Notes: generated by a model not told the origin, from the sequence alone. Shown: positions 1 to 5,089, counted from the first letter of the stretch. The stretch: 5,089 nucleotides of DNA from CAYMDP01 sp964389375 (GCA_964389375.1 CAYMDP010000082.1:1-5089), one strand, 5' to 3'. Made by a program: numbers and translations.

Positions 1-531
1 AAGCTCCAAAAGACTTGCATAGATCTGAGTGGGGTGCCGAGCGATATAGGGAATCCCCAAAGCCTTATGCGCCGTAAAGTAGACTCCCCAGGGCCAATCA
101 CAAAGCCGCCCATAGCAGCAGCCATTTAAAAAACAAGCAAGTCGTCCCAGTGCATAGCCTAAGGCAATGACTGGTGCGAAAAGATCAAGCCAAGGAAGCA
201 GAGGCATATTTTTGATACGCAGCCAAAATGCGCCGGCCACAAAGCCACCGATAAAGCCGCCGTAAAAAACGAAGCCCCCATTCCAAACACGAAATATTTC
301 TAAGGGCTGATCCAAATAGTAAGAGGGCTCTTCGATCAGCACATGGGCAAGGCGTGCCCCAATAAGGCTTCCAAGCATAATGGCCTTACAGACATCTAAG
401 GCAAGGCTCCCTGAAAAAGAGCGCTTCTCGGCTCGCCGGAGAACCCAAAACAGACTGCCGGTAAAAATAAAGCTGATCAGTAAAAGGTAGGTGGGAAGGT
501 AAATCGGTCCAAGAGGGATAAGGGGTAGCAA
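1..531 (-). CDS. lgt: Prolipoprotein diacylglyceryl transferase Lgt, 3' end cut by window edge
   Basis: Lgt transfers diacylglycerol from phosphatidylglycerol to the lipobox cysteine of prolipoproteins, the first step of lipoprotein maturation in the inner membrane. The frame is open from a TTG at 531-529 to base 1, giving 177 residues; E. coli Lgt has about 291, so roughly the last 80 lie outside. Visible family motifs are RVWNGGFVFYGGF (residues 81-93), the Lgt signature GRLACFLNGCCYG (129-141) with the essential Arg at 130, and RHPTQIYASLLEL (165-177). Hydrophobic segments lie near 14-31, 50-66, 86-103 and 113-128. The TTG is chosen because the codon just before it is the in-frame lspA stop, the Lgt-like N-terminus (PLIPLGPIY) begins there, and AAGGG lies 7 bases upstream. 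The first ATG (residue 52) would remove the first membrane segment. The position of E. coli His103 is Tyr90, as I recall for many Lgt proteins. It is translated last in the ileS-lspA-lgt cluster. Confidence 0.95.
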   Translation of the reverse strand, partial: MLPLIPLGPIYLPTYLLLISFIFTGSLFWVLRRAEKRSFSGSLALDVCKAIMLGSLIGARLAHVLIEEPSYYLDQPLEIFRVWNGGFVFYGGFIGGFVAGAFWLRIKNMPLLPWLDLFAPVIALGYALGRLACFLNGCCYGRLCDWPWGVYFTAHKALGIPYIARHPTQIYASLLEL

Positions 532-1098
532 TCAAGCGCCCTTAAGCCGAGCCACACGACGCTCTTCACGCCACTGGACAAAAATCAACCATCCTAAAAT
601 TGCAGATCCACAGACGATTGCAGAGTCTGCGATGTTAAAGGCAGGGTAGGTGTAGATGTCTTTCCAGTGAAAATCTAAAAAATCTACGACATAACCAAAG
701 CGCAGGCGGTCGATGTAGTTGCCAAGGGCCCCGCCAAAAATAGAAGACAAAGCGAAGACCTGAATGCGATCTGTATTCGAAACTCCGCGAAGAATAAAAA
801 AGATTATTGTTATTGCCGCTGGTGGCATCACCAGAAAAAAGCCTTTTCTTAATGTTTCTACGAACTCAATGCTTAAAGAAAAAAGTCCAAAGACACTTAA
901 GTCCCCTTCAGTGGCCCGAAGAATTCCAAAGGCGGCCCCAGTATTTCGCACATAAGTAATGTGAAAAAAATCTTGGATTACTGGCAAGGATTCGCCCAAA
1001 CGGAATTGGGTGTGAATATAAATTTTGGTGGCTTGATCCAGGGCGACGATGGCTCCCGTAAGAAGCATTAAAAAAATATATTTTCTATCGATATTCAT
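532..1098 (-). CDS. lspA: Lipoprotein signal peptidase (signal peptidase II) LspA
   Basis: LspA is the inner-membrane aspartyl peptidase that removes the signal peptide of diacylglyceryl-modified prolipoproteins, acting directly after Lgt. The product has 188 residues, longer than the usual 160-170. Family motifs appear in order: DQATK (21-25) at the end of the first membrane helix, VRNTGAAFGIL (50-60), GGALGNYIDRLRFGYVVDF (122-140) and FNIADSAI (154-161). The catalytic aspartates are inferred as Asp139 and Asp158; their 19-residue spacing equals that of Asp124/Asp143 in P. aeruginosa LspA. Likely membrane helices are about 7-24, 86-104, 112-128 and 158-175, and the C-terminus is basic (REERRVARLK). 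An extra stretch of about 17 residues lies between NTGAAF and the second helix. The ATG overlaps the ileS stop as ATGA, and GAGG lies 7 bases upstream inside the end of ileS, so translation is probably coupled. Confidence 0.97.
   Translation of the reverse strand: MNIDRKYIFLMLLTGAIVALDQATKIYIHTQFRLGESLPVIQDFFHITYVRNTGAAFGILRATEGDLSVFGLFSLSIEFVETLRKGFFLVMPPAAITIIFFILRGVSNTDRIQVFALSSIFGGALGNYIDRLRFGYVVDFLDFHWKDIYTYPAFNIADSAIVCGSAILGWLIFVQWREERRVARLKGA
539..543 (-). promoter_or_regulatory. Ribosome binding site of lgt
   Basis: AAGGG lies inside the last codons of lspA, 7 bases before the TTG at 531-529. It supports the TTG as the lgt start despite the weak initiation codon. The arrangement suggests that ribosomes ending lspA restart on lgt. 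Confidence 0.6.
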
Positions 1099-3869
1099 TT
1101 CAATGCCTCAGTGCATTTCGGACAGACGCCGGGGAATTTTTCTTCTTTGCCAATTTCGAGGCTATAGTGCCAACAGCGCACACATTTTTCTCCAGAGGCT
1201 TTCTCTGCATTCACCTTAAGCTGATCTCCCGCGAGAAGTTTAATTTCAGAGACGATCAGCAATTCTCTCAGGTCCTTGCCGAAATCTTCAAGTTTTTTCT
1301 TTAATGCAGGTGGAGCTGTGATCGAAACGCAGGCATCAAGACTGGATCCAATCACTTTTTCTCTGCGAAGGTCTTCTAGAACTTTAGAGGACTGCGAGCG
1401 AACCTCTAGCAACTCTGAAAACAGCTCTAGCAAGCCCTCTTCCTTCCAATCTGGATTCACTTTTGGAAAATGAGTCAGAAAAACACTGTCTGCTTTTGGC
1501 CCCGGAATAAATTCATAGGTCTCTTCTGCCAGAAAAGAAGTCAAAGGCGCCATCATGCCGCAAAGGCGGTGAAGCAAATGGTAAAGCACCGTTTGAGAAG
1601 ACTTGCGTGCGCGTCCATCGGACTTCCAGGTGTAAAGCCGATCTTTTAAGGTATCCAGATAAATGGCAGATAAATCCACAGTAAAGAAATTGTTCAGCGC
1701 ATGATAGACCTTAAAAAATTCGTAGCGTTCAAAAGCTTCACTGACCTTTGCATTGACTTCATTCAAGCGTAAGAGGGCCCAACGATCGAGGGCTGGCATA
1801 TCTTTAAAAGCGACTAAGTCTTTCTCGGGATTAAAATCGTGAAGATTTCCTAACAAAAAGCGCATGGTATTTCTGAATCTTCGATAGGCTTCAGAAATAC
1901 GCTGAAACATTTCATCACCTACGGTGACATCATCGCCGTAATCTTCATGAGCGACCCAAAGACGCAATATTTCGGCTCCGAACTTTTCGATGATCTTTGC
2001 AGGATCAATGACGTTGCCTTGGCTTTTACTCATTTTATGCCCTTGAGCATCGTTGACGAAGCCATGGGTGATCAAAGCCTTAAAAGGACTTTGGCCATTG
2101 GCTGCAATGGAAGAAATTAAACTGGTCTGAAACCAGCCACGGTGTTGATCGCTTCCTTCTAAATAAACATCGGCGGGAAAGGCCATGCCTTTGCGCTTTT
2201 TTTGCACGGCCGAGTGGCACACGCCACTATCAAACCACACATCTAGAATATCTTTGCCCTTATCAAATTCAGTATGTCCACAAGCCGAGCATTTCTGGTT
2301 TCCAATAAGTTCTTTAACAGATCTTGAGTGGTAGGCCTCTAGTCCTTCTTTAGAGCTTTCCATCAGGTCGGCAATCTTGTCCATAAGGTCGGCTGAGGCC
2401 AAAGCTTCACCACAAGACTGACAATAGAAAACTGGAATCGGCACACCCCAGATTCTTTGGCGACTTAAACACCAGTCGGGGCTATTAGAGATCATCGATA
2501 TCAAACGTTGGCTTCCCCATTTTGGAAAAAACTGAATTTCTGATTCGGCCGTATCAATTGCGGTTTTGCGCACCGGAAATTTTTCGTCGTCCATACGAAC
2601 GAACCACTGAGGCGTTGCTCTAAAAATCAATGGCGTCTTTGATCTAGGGTTGTGGGGATAGCTATGGACGATCTCTTTATGAAATAGAAGGTGACCGGAG
2701 TTTTGCATCTTCTCAACCAGCAACTTATTGGCTTTCCAGATATGAACACCTTCATACTCAGCAAACTCACTTGTATATTTTCCGCCACCATCAACAGGAC
2801 TGTGGACAGGAAGTCCATACTTCATACCGATGACATAATTGTCCAGTCCATGACCGGGAGCCGTGTGAACGCAACCCGTTCCAGCTTCGGAAGTCACGTG
2901 ATCGCCAATCATAATCAAAGAGTCCCGGTCTAAAAAGGGGTGCCTTGCATTCATGCGATCAAAAACACTTCCTTTAAAAGTTGAAATTGGATTTGAAAAC
3001 TGAAGTCCAGTATCTTTTTCTATGGCCTCTTTAAGAGCCGTTGCGAAAATCAAAATTTCATCTTGATGCTCGAAAAGCCCATATTCAAAATCTGGATTCA
3101 AAGAGATTCCGTGATTTGCAGGAATTGTCCAAGGAGTCGTCGTCCAGATGACAAAGCTTGTCGCTTTTTTGGGACTCCCGAGAGCCGCCAATGTTTTTTT
3201 ATCGGTGACGTTAAATTTTAAATAGATCGAGGGACTTTTGTGATCACGGTATTCGATCTCTGCCGCGGCTAAGGCCGTTTGAAGTGTCGGGCACCAGTAA
3301 ACCGGTTTTTCACCACGAAACAAAACCCCTTTACGTAAAATCTGGGCAAGCACTCGAATTTCTTCGGCCTCGTATTCTGCATGAAGAGTCAGATAGGGAT
3401 TGTCCCAATCCGCTAAAACTCCAAGCCGAACAAATTGTTTTTTTTGCTCTTCCACCCAGTGCAAAGCTTCTTTTCTGCAAAGAGCCCGGACCTCTTGGTC
3501 GGATAGATCTTTTCTTTTGTCTCCAAGCTGAGTGGTCACTTTCAACTCGATCGGAAGGCCGTGGCAATCCCAACCTGGAATAAACTGAGCTTCACAGCCA
3601 CTCATGTTTTTATATTTGATCACCATGTCTTTTAAAACTTTGTTTAAAACATGGCCCACATGAAGATTGCCGTTGGCGTAAGGAGGGCCGTCGGGCATGA
3701 CAAAAAGTTTTTTACCCGATCCCTCGCCGCTCATTTTTTGGTAGGTCTTCTGACTTTTCCATTTTTCGATTCGTTGAGGTTCCGTTTTGGGAAGCTCACC
3801 TCTCATCGGAAAGGCCGTTTGAGGAAGCAAGATTGTATCTTTATAATCGGGCAGATCGGGCTTATTCAC
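1095..3869 (-). CDS. ileS: Isoleucyl-tRNA synthetase (IleRS), class Ia, bacterial type with C-terminal zinc finger
   Basis: IleRS activates isoleucine with ATP and attaches it to tRNA-Ile in the cytoplasm. The 924 residues match the usual bacterial length (about 940). Domains in order: catalytic core with PYANGNLHVGH (63-73, HIGH motif) and GWDCHGLPIE (99-108); editing domain with TTTPWTIPAN (243-252) and GTGCVHTAPGHG (330-341); core continuation with WCLSRQRIWGVPIP (466-479), DVWFDSG (543-549) and EGSDQHRGWF (571-580); KMSKS (612-616); helical anticodon-binding domain; and a C-terminal zinc finger (Cys896, 899, 916, 919). An additional Cys pair set (483/486 and 527/530) looks like a second zinc site inside the core. 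The canonical HVGH and C-terminal zinc finger suggest the IleRS1 class. The start is GTG at 3869-3867; an in-frame TAG lies immediately before it, so it cannot begin further upstream. GAGG lies 7 bases upstream. Odd: the editing-site Asp normally preceding Tyr in GHGxDDY is Asn344. Confidence 0.98.
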   Translation of the reverse strand: MNKPDLPDYKDTILLPQTAFPMRGELPKTEPQRIEKWKSQKTYQKMSGEGSGKKLFVMPDGPPYANGNLHVGHVLNKVLKDMVIKYKNMSGCEAQFIPGWDCHGLPIELKVTTQLGDKRKDLSDQEVRALCRKEALHWVEEQKKQFVRLGVLADWDNPYLTLHAEYEAEEIRVLAQILRKGVLFRGEKPVYWCPTLQTALAAAEIEYRDHKSPSIYLKFNVTDKKTLAALGSPKKATSFVIWTTTPWTIPANHGISLNPDFEYGLFEHQDEILIFATALKEAIEKDTGLQFSNPISTFKGSVFDRMNARHPFLDRDSLIMIGDHVTSEAGTGCVHTAPGHGLDNYVIGMKYGLPVHSPVDGGGKYTSEFAEYEGVHIWKANKLLVEKMQNSGHLLFHKEIVHSYPHNPRSKTPLIFRATPQWFVRMDDEKFPVRKTAIDTAESEIQFFPKWGSQRLISMISNSPDWCLSRQRIWGVPIPVFYCQSCGEALASADLMDKIADLMESSKEGLEAYHSRSVKELIGNQKCSACGHTEFDKGKDILDVWFDSGVCHSAVQKKRKGMAFPADVYLEGSDQHRGWFQTSLISSIAANGQSPFKALITHGFVNDAQGHKMSKSQGNVIDPAKIIEKFGAEILRLWVAHEDYGDDVTVGDEMFQRISEAYRRFRNTMRFLLGNLHDFNPEKDLVAFKDMPALDRWALLRLNEVNAKVSEAFERYEFFKVYHALNNFFTVDLSAIYLDTLKDRLYTWKSDGRARKSSQTVLYHLLHRLCGMMAPLTSFLAEETYEFIPGPKADSVFLTHFPKVNPDWKEEGLLELFSELLEVRSQSSKVLEDLRREKVIGSSLDACVSITAPPALKKKLEDFGKDLRELLIVSEIKLLAGDQLKVNAEKASGEKCVRCWHYSLEIGKEEKFPGVCPKCTEALK
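1106..1109 (-). promoter_or_regulatory. Ribosome binding site of lspA
   Basis: GAGG is placed 7 bases before the lspA ATG, within the final codons of ileS (Glu-Ala-Leu-Lys-stop). Together with the ATGA overlap it fixes the lspA start. Confidence 0.65.
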
Positions 3870-3876
3870 CTATGGA

Positions 3877-3880
3877 CCTC
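3877..3880 (-). promoter_or_regulatory. Ribosome binding site of ileS
   Basis: GAGG lies 7 bases before the GTG start at 3869-3867. With the in-frame TAG just upstream of the GTG, it decides the start of ileS. Confidence 0.65.
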
Positions 3881-3899
3881 GAGGAGATTGTAAGAGTCA

Positions 3900-3928
3900 A
3901 AACTATGGGGAGCGGGGCGAGCTGTCAA
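3900..3928 (-). promoter_or_regulatory. Candidate sigma-70-type promoter of ileS-lspA-lgt
   Basis: A perfect -35 hexamer TTGACA (3928-3923) is followed after a 17-base GC-rich spacer by TAGTTT (3905-3900), which matches TATAAT at three of six positions. Transcription would start near 3893, leaving a leader of about 25 bases before the GTG, with the GAGG ribosome site inside it. A leader this short has no room for a T-box or riboswitch. The -35 is strong and the -10 is weak, so the call is probable rather than sure. Confidence 0.5.
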
Positions 3929-3979
3929 GGCTCTGTGCCCGGAATTAGGCCGTAAAATCAAGACCTGAAGCCCTGGGAA

Positions 3980-4510
3980 TTAGCGAACTTGCGGTAAACT
4001 GGTTTTCAGTTTTTCGAGTCCCAGTTGGACCAACACCCTCAAGGCATCCGACTCGGATCCCAGATTCAATCTTTCTTGAGCCTCTCGAAGAGAGTTGAGG
4101 GTGCGGGTATCAAAGACCAGCCCTTGCGGAATGGGTGCAGGGGCGGGTCTCTGCAGAGTTGGAGGCGGCTCTTCCATGCGCACAGGCTGTTCCATCGGCT
4201 CTTGTGGGGGGGCAATGGGTGGCGCTGTCACTTCAGAGGAAGAGGGCTCGAACTCTTTAAAAGCTTCAGACAAACTTTTTAGGTCCTCGCGAAAGGCTTC
4301 GGCACTTGGTGAGGCTTCATCAATCATCTGCTGACGATTGCGCGAGGGATTTAAATTCTGCCTTCTCGCGTGTAGATAAAGCCCAACCAAACTTTCTGCA
4401 TCACGCGCACGCTCTTGAACAAGCTTTGGCTGAGTTTTCACCCATTCAAAGGCTTTCACCAAATCACTGCGCGTATAAGCCTGTGGAGGCACAAAAAAAC
4501 TTCCTGACAT
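3980..4510 (-). CDS. Uncharacterised protein with proline-rich linker and C-terminal ribbon-helix-helix-like segment
   Basis: I do not recognise this 176-residue protein. Residues 13-53 and 67-86 look helical and charged, with no signal peptide or membrane segment, so it is probably cytoplasmic. Residues 89-128 form a linker with 14 prolines, likely disordered. The last part (about 130-170) has a short strand-like start LVFDTRTL, then helix-like SLREAQERLNL, a GSESDALR turn and a second helix RVLVQLGLEKL. This resembles the CopG/Arc ribbon-helix-helix pattern, whose members are usually dimeric DNA-binding proteins; the assignment is inferred by eye. The ATG at 4510-4508 is the only likely start, since an in-frame TAG lies five codons upstream; the ribosome site is weak (AGG, 11 bases away). 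It precedes ileS by 110 bases in the same direction with no obvious terminator between, so read-through into ileS is possible. It could be a regulator or a structural adaptor. Confidence 0.85.
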   Translation of the reverse strand: MSGSFFVPPQAYTRSDLVKAFEWVKTQPKLVQERARDAESLVGLYLHARRQNLNPSRNRQQMIDEASPSAEAFREDLKSLSEAFKEFEPSSSEVTAPPIAPPQEPMEQPVRMEEPPPTLQRPAPAPIPQGLVFDTRTLNSLREAQERLNLGSESDALRVLVQLGLEKLKTSLPQVR

Positions 4511-4542
4511 AAGTTGAGCAGCCTATGGCAAAAAAAAAATCA

Positions 4543-4556
4543 GTTCAAACAAGAAC
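4543..4556 (-). other. Short inverted repeat before a U10 run in the leader
   Basis: On the minus strand GTTC and GAAC (4-base arms, 6-base loop) are followed three bases later by ten consecutive T (4539-4530). The order, hairpin then U-run, is that of an intrinsic terminator or attenuator, but a 4-pair AT-rich stem is too weak to call a terminator. It lies only 20 bases before the ATG of the downstream gene. Confidence 0.2.
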
Positions 4557-4583
4557 AAAACAGGTCTAGATAAAAACTTGAGA

Positions 4584-4589
4584 ATTATA
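4584..4589 (-). promoter_or_regulatory. Candidate -10 element (TATAAT) for the 176-residue protein gene
   Basis: A perfect TATAAT on the minus strand would start transcription near 4577, about 67 bases before the ATG at 4510. No -35 hexamer is present; the position 17 bases upstream is occupied by the palindrome at 4607-4621, as in activator-dependent promoters. Such hexamers are common by chance in AT-rich DNA. Confidence 0.3.
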
Positions 4590-4606
4590 TTTTCAGATAA
4601 GAATAA

Positions 4607-4621
4607 TGCAGTTTTACTGCA
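4607..4621. repeat. Perfect 6-base inverted repeat TGCAGT-TTT-ACTGCA
   Basis: The arms TGCAGT and ACTGCA are exact complements around a 3-base centre. The element begins 17 bases upstream of the TATAAT at 4589-4584, exactly where a -35 box would sit, so it may be an operator or activator site. It can also form a small RNA hairpin, but no U-run directly follows. Confidence 0.4.
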
Positions 4622-4693
4622 GAAAAAGATTTGACGAGGGAGTTAACCCCAAGCACCTCCACAGCCTATCAACAGAGTTTTCCACATTCCAAA

Positions 4694-4722
4694 ATAATCC
4701 TGTCAGAATCTTACTAAGTCAA
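4694..4722 (-). promoter_or_regulatory. Candidate upstream promoter for the 176-residue protein gene
   Basis: TTGACT (4722-4717, five of six to TTGACA) is followed after 17 bases by GATTAT (4699-4694, four of six to TATAAT). Transcription would start near 4687 and give a leader of about 177 bases. The -35 overlaps one arm of the inverted repeat at 4714-4735, so a protein bound to that repeat could block it. Confidence 0.35.
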
Positions 4723-4735
4723 AAACTCGACTTAG
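4714..4735. repeat. Perfect 7-base inverted repeat CTAAGTC / GACTTAG
   Basis: Two exact complementary 7-base arms surround an 8-base centre, 22 bases after the stop codon of the upstream regulator gene. As RNA it forms a hairpin, but without a following U-run on the minus strand, so it is a poor terminator. As DNA it overlaps a candidate -35 box and could be an operator. Confidence 0.45.
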
Positions 4736-4757
4736 CTGTGGATGAAATCCCTATATT

Positions 4758-5089
4758 TTAGAGCTGGCTGTAATCTTTGGCGACGATTCCATACTTTTCG
4801 AGCTTCCTTAGCAAAGTCTTCTTGGGAATATTCGCATGAAGAGCAGTTTGATTAATCCGGCCCTTAAAGGTCTTAAGGGCTTTTATAATAAACTCTTTCT
4901 CAAAGGCCTCTTTGTGTTTATTAAAATCAAGAGCTTCGCCAGCACTGATTGGGCCAAGATCTTCGCCCGCTTCGATGTCATCGAGGCCATCGTCTTGACC
5001 ATCGGAGGTGTCGATGGCTATTTCTGTAAAACCATCTCTGAAGATATTTAGATCCACTCCAGTGGCCGCCAACATCGACTCTGGAAGAG
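4758..5089 (-). CDS. NtrC-family sigma-54-dependent regulator, C-terminal part only
   Basis: The frame is open from the window edge to the TAA at 4760-4758, giving 109 visible residues. It extends beyond the Met at 5075 with Leu-Pro-Glu-Ser, the usual sequence found just after the AAA+ domain of NtrC-type activators, so that Met is internal and the gene begins outside the window. Next comes an acidic linker (visible residues 26-43, nine Asp/Glu), then a Fis-type helix-turn-helix: HKEAFEKEFIIKALKTFKGR followed by INQTALHANIPKKTLLRKLE and KYGI (about 58-101). Proteins of this family bind enhancer DNA through this domain and use ATP hydrolysis to open sigma-54 promoters. Whether a receiver, GAF/PAS or other sensory domain is present cannot be seen, and the specific role is unknown. 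It runs in the same direction as the downstream genes but is separated from them by 247 bases. Confidence 0.9.
   Translation of the reverse strand, partial: LPESMLAATGVDLNIFRDGFTEIAIDTSDGQDDGLDDIEAGEDLGPISAGEALDFNKHKEAFEKEFIIKALKTFKGRINQTALHANIPKKTLLRKLEKYGIVAKDYSQL

Larger units (their letters stand above)
4655..4745. repeat. Cluster of DnaA-box-like motifs
   Basis: On the plus strand ACCTCCACA (4655-4663), CTATCAACA (4666-4674) and TTTTCCACA (4678-4686) follow one another at 11- and 12-base spacing, about one helical turn. On the minus strand there is TCATCCACA (4745-4737). The third and fourth each differ from TTATCCACA by one base and fit the looser pattern NN(A/T)TCCACA that I recall for Bdellovibrio; the first two are weaker. 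They may bind DnaA or another factor. There is no dnaA or dnaN gene here to suggest an origin. Confidence 0.3.
4511..4757. other. AT-rich intergenic regulatory region
   Basis: These 247 bases separate the stop of the NtrC-type gene from the start of the 176-residue protein. No convincing protein is encoded on either strand. The region holds two inverted repeats (4607-4621 and 4714-4735), DnaA-box-like motifs (4655-4745), candidate promoters in both directions and a run of ten A on the plus strand (4530-4539). No strong rho-independent terminator is seen after the regulator gene. Confidence 0.7.

Noticed and set aside
3284..3583. Plus-strand open frame of 99 codons inside ileS
   Set aside because: It lies entirely opposite a conserved part of IleRS, has no recognisable domain and is a shadow of the coding strand.
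3870..3979. Possible T-box leader upstream of ileS
   Set aside because: The gap is only 110 bases, lacks the T-box TGGNACC-type sequence and a terminator hairpin, and the candidate promoter leaves a leader of about 25 bases.
4025..4334. Plus-strand open frames opposite the 176-residue protein gene
   Set aside because: Low-complexity Gly/Arg/Ser-rich translations result from the proline-rich linker read in reverse; no family features.
4525..4569. Plus-strand mini-ORF MAKKKSVQTRTKQV
   Set aside because: Only 14 codons, no ribosome binding site, and its lysine codons are simply the A-run; no family recognised.
4638..4650. Imperfect palindrome around GTTAAC (GGGAGTTAACCCC)
   Set aside because: The flanks pair only partly and it has no clear relation to the candidate promoters; not distinguishable from chance.
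4653..4668. Sigma-54-like promoter on the minus strand (AGGC ... GTGCT)
   Set aside because: It keeps GG and GC at the right distance but matches only about 7 of 12 consensus bases; tempting because a sigma-54 activator is adjacent, yet too weak to call.
4711..4721. LexA-like site TTAC-N3-GTCA
   Set aside because: One mismatch to the TTAC-N3-GTAA pattern I recall for Bdellovibrio; an 8-base motif with one mismatch is common by chance and no SOS gene is adjacent.
4655..4745. Chromosomal origin of replication
   Set aside because: Only two good DnaA-like boxes, no dnaA, dnaN, gyrB or similar genes nearby, and no clear AT-rich unwinding repeats; kept only as a motif cluster.

Overview
The window shows a conserved bacterial housekeeping locus with every recognisable gene on the minus strand, so it reads right to left. 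The genes are the 3' end of a sigma-54 (NtrC-type) regulator, a 176-residue protein of unknown function, ileS, lspA and the 5' part of lgt. The organism is a Gram-negative-type bacterium. The ileS-lspA-lgt order, the IleRS type (internal Cys pairs plus a C-terminal zinc finger) and the Fis-type helix-turn-helix resemble Bdellovibrionota or other former Deltaproteobacteria. This assignment is from remembered family patterns and is only moderately sure.

Layout from right to left. 5089-4758: C-terminal end of an NtrC-family regulator; its AAA+ and receiver parts lie outside the window. 4757-4511: a 247-base AT-rich intergenic region with two inverted repeats, several DnaA-box-like TCCACA motifs, candidate promoters and a 10-base A/T run. 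4510-3980: a protein with a helical N-terminal part, a proline-rich linker and a C-terminal segment resembling a ribbon-helix-helix fold. 3979-3870: a short gap with a good candidate promoter for ileS. 3869-1095: ileS (GTG start). 1098-532: lspA, overlapping ileS by 4 bases (ATGA). 531-1: lgt (TTG start directly after the lspA stop), cut by the window edge.

Function. ileS, lspA and lgt appear to be one tightly packed operon. Lgt and LspA perform consecutive steps of lipoprotein maturation in the inner membrane: Lgt attaches diacylglycerol to the lipobox cysteine, then LspA removes the signal peptide. IleRS charges tRNA-Ile in the cytoplasm.

The most notable points are: an Asn in place of the normally conserved editing-site Asp of IleRS; an insertion of about 17 residues in the periplasmic part of LspA; an lspA-lgt junction in the same frame with only one UGA between them; the uncharacterised RHH-like protein upstream of ileS; and the dense regulatory-looking DNA at 4511-4757. 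I see no mobile element, CRISPR array, rRNA or tRNA, and no convincing new multi-gene system.
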